Virus record (IMG/VR): IMGVR_UViG_3300042691_005556
Span: 1-21,886 of that record
Reading direction: 5' to 3' (one strand)
Origin: a virus
DNA length: 21,886 bases
Below, piece after piece: positions 21,201 through 21,886 of the stretch (positions within the stretch are counted from its first letter, which is position 1; every line of letters begins with the position of its first letter). Below the pieces are notes generated by a model. It ran no database searches and had not been told where the DNA came from. It saw only the letters and a program-made list of their open reading frames with translations. Position numbers and translations under genes: made by a program.

Positions 21201-21316
21201 TAGTCAGGACAGGACTTGAACCTGTAATGGGTAACTAGGATTTTACATGGACTCTCACCATACCATTGAATTTCACTAGGAATTATTTCTGCGTCTACCA
21301 ATTCCGCCACCTGACT
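21201..21316 (-). tRNA. Leucine-type tRNA-like gene with abnormal anticodon/variable region
   Basis: Acceptor stem: AGTCAGG (21310-21316) pairs perfectly with CCTGACT (21202-21208), with A as discriminator. After TG the D-arm GCGGAATTGGTAGACGC is typical of leucine tRNAs. The T-arm ACAGG-TTCAAGT-CCTGT is perfect. But the 116-base span is ~30 longer than a leucine tRNA, and I cannot fold a 5-bp anticodon stem with a U33 loop. The 64-base centre instead allows AATGG/CCATT enclosing hairpins ATGG/CCAT and GTAA/TTAC. TCCTAGT occurs twice, 41 bases apart. No CCA is encoded. So this may be a tRNA-derived element, an interrupted tRNA or a decayed one; anticodon and charging are unassigned. Confidence 0.6.
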
Positions 21317-21320
21317 ATAA

Positions 21321-21354
21321 AACTATAGTGGGTACATTTAAACCCACTATAGTT
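21321..21354. repeat. Perfect 13-bp hairpin upstream of the tRNA-like gene
   Basis: AACTATAGTGGGT (21321-21333) and ACCCACTATAGTT (21342-21354) form a perfect 13-bp stem with an 8-base loop. It lies between the stop of the 171-aa gene and the tRNA-like 5' end (4 bases before it). The tract after the stem is only TTATA on the minus-strand RNA, so it is a weak terminator candidate; an RNA-processing signal for the tRNA or mRNA-end stabilisation is equally possible. Confidence 0.7.
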
Positions 21355-21359
21355 AAGAA

Positions 21360-21380
21360 ATTGAAATATATTATTTCAAT
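21360..21380. repeat. 9-bp inverted repeat over the stop of the 171-aa gene
   Basis: ATTGAAATA (21360-21368) and TATTTCAAT (21372-21380) form a 9-bp stem with a 3-base loop across the TAA stop (21371-21373). With the 13-bp hairpin just downstream, it gives two hairpins at the 3' end of this mRNA, perhaps for stability. An AT-rich chance match cannot be excluded. Confidence 0.5.
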
Positions 21381-21886
21381 AAGTTTGCTTGAGGAAAGTC
21401 ATTAGACACCTCAATAGCAGCATCACGCTGTAAAGATACTACTTTACGACCTTCTCCTGCTGGTACTAAAGAAGCATGCTCATAAACTGGCATACCATTG
21501 TGTGTAATAACTTCACCAGAAGCTACATTGATTTTAGGAGTCTGACCATTATAAGCTGGTTCAGTTTTCTCTTCAACCAAAATATCAAATGGTACAATAG
21601 ATCCTACAGATAGACCATTCTTAGATACAATGTTCTTATCAGCAGAAAATACTGCACGCAATAAACGCTTGTTAGTTCCCCATCCTAAGAAAAATGCTTG
21701 TGCACCTGTTGCAGAAGATTGACTAACCATTTCCTGACACATAAACAAAGTTACTCTGTCTGGATTAGTTGTAGAAGGTACCATAGAAAATACACGAGCT
21801 TTACCATCAGATAAAGTATCACCAAATGCATTATAAAGTTCTACATTAGTTGAATTCTTGCTTAAAGTTGCTGTTAAAGTTGCCAT
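21371..21886 (-). CDS. Hypothetical, probably abundant protein (171 aa)
   Basis: ATG at the right edge (21884-21886) starts a full 171-aa frame: beta-rich sequence (ATLTATLSKNS, RVTLFMCQEMV, SVGSIVPFDILV) with small and polar residues, an Ala/Gly-rich segment (SATGAQAFFLGWG) and a C-terminal basic-to-acidic part ending NDFPQANLLK. No signal peptide or TM segment. Arginines are read mostly by CGT (five of six), unlike most genes in the window, which use AGA; this suggests high expression. The fold could be a nucleic-acid-binding or structural beta-barrel, but I cannot assign a family. Its promoter lies outside the window. It is followed by hairpins and the tRNA-like gene. Confidence 0.75.
   Translation of the reverse strand: MATLTATLSKNSTNVELYNAFGDTLSDGKARVFSMVPSTTNPDRVTLFMCQEMVSQSSATGAQAFFLGWGTNKRLLRAVFSADKNIVSKNGLSVGSIVPFDILVEEKTEPAYNGQTPKINVASGEVITHNGMPVYEHASLVPAGEGRKVVSLQRDAAIEVSNDFPQANLLK

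Noticed and set aside
21101-21310. 69-aa minus-strand open frame
   Set aside because: It begins inside the tRNA-like gene, translates its D- and T-arms and ends within the terminator; it is a shadow of RNA structure.
21201-21316. Suppressor tRNA and stop-codon reassignment (CTA occurs in the middle of the tRNA-like gene)
   Set aside because: No anticodon arm can be assigned, and several genes end normally at TAG (for example 2966 and 14053), so the standard code fits.
1-21886. CRISPR arrays, insertion sequences, rRNA, integrase or attachment sites
   Set aside because: No regularly spaced repeats, transposase, integrase motif or rRNA sequence was found by reading; a search tool could still detect weak cases.

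Overview
This window looks like part of a tailed-phage genome that infects a Bacteroidota host, probably crAss-like (Crassvirales) or a close relative. The host and phage assignment is an inference. It rests on AT-rich DNA, weak A-rich ribosome-binding regions instead of strong Shine-Dalgarno sites, near-continuous coding with overlaps of 1-50 bases, and a virus-type replication gene set. That set comprises family A DNA polymerase, DnaB-like helicase, TOPRIM primase, SF2 helicase, Sak4-like ATPase, a DnaA domain-IV protein, uracil-DNA glycosylase and a RusA-like resolvase. TAA, TGA and TAG all end genes, so the standard bacterial code applies.

Layout. Bases 3-497 on the + strand are the end of a larger gene, probably a large virion protein. 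It converges at a GC-rich hairpin (502-520) on one long minus-strand block that fills the rest of the window. In transcription order (right to left) the block holds: a 171-aa protein with CGT-rich arginine codons (21371-21886); an aberrant leucine-type tRNA-like gene (21201-21316) followed by two terminators; small accessory proteins with a spore-photoproduct-lyase-like radical SAM enzyme; a secreted glucosaminidase-like protein; and a DnaA-C protein. Next come DNA polymerase, small phage proteins, the SF2 helicase, a candidate helicase loader, DnaB, an HTH protein, a MazG-like protein, the Sak4-like ATPase and an SSB-like protein. A terminator precedes primase and a ubiquitin-like protein, and a second terminator precedes a set of ubiquitin-system enzymes. 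The block ends with nucleases and uracil-DNA glycosylase.

The most striking content is at 4583-8033. It appears to encode a complete phage-borne ubiquitin-like conjugation/deconjugation cassette inside the replication region: a beta-grasp ubiquitin-like protein with a C-terminal extension (7626-8033), an E2-like protein with an HxHxH...C signature (6281-7555), a JAMM/JAB metallopeptidase with an intact HxHx7SxxD motif (5281-6468), and an E1/ThiF-like adenylating enzyme (4583-5278). An unrecognised 292-aa protein (3708-4586) overlaps the E1 gene by four bases. The cassette lies between the primase and the RusA-like and PD-(D/E)XK nucleases, which suggests a role tied to DNA replication, recombination or host takeover. 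Terminators sit only a few bases before the primase and E2 start codons, which suggests graded expression with the ubiquitin-like protein made in excess over its enzymes.

Two small minus-strand genes are easily missed: a 59-aa HTH protein (10843-11022) and a 46-aa protein (20952-21092). I saw no insertion sequence, CRISPR array or rRNA, and no promoter that I can support.
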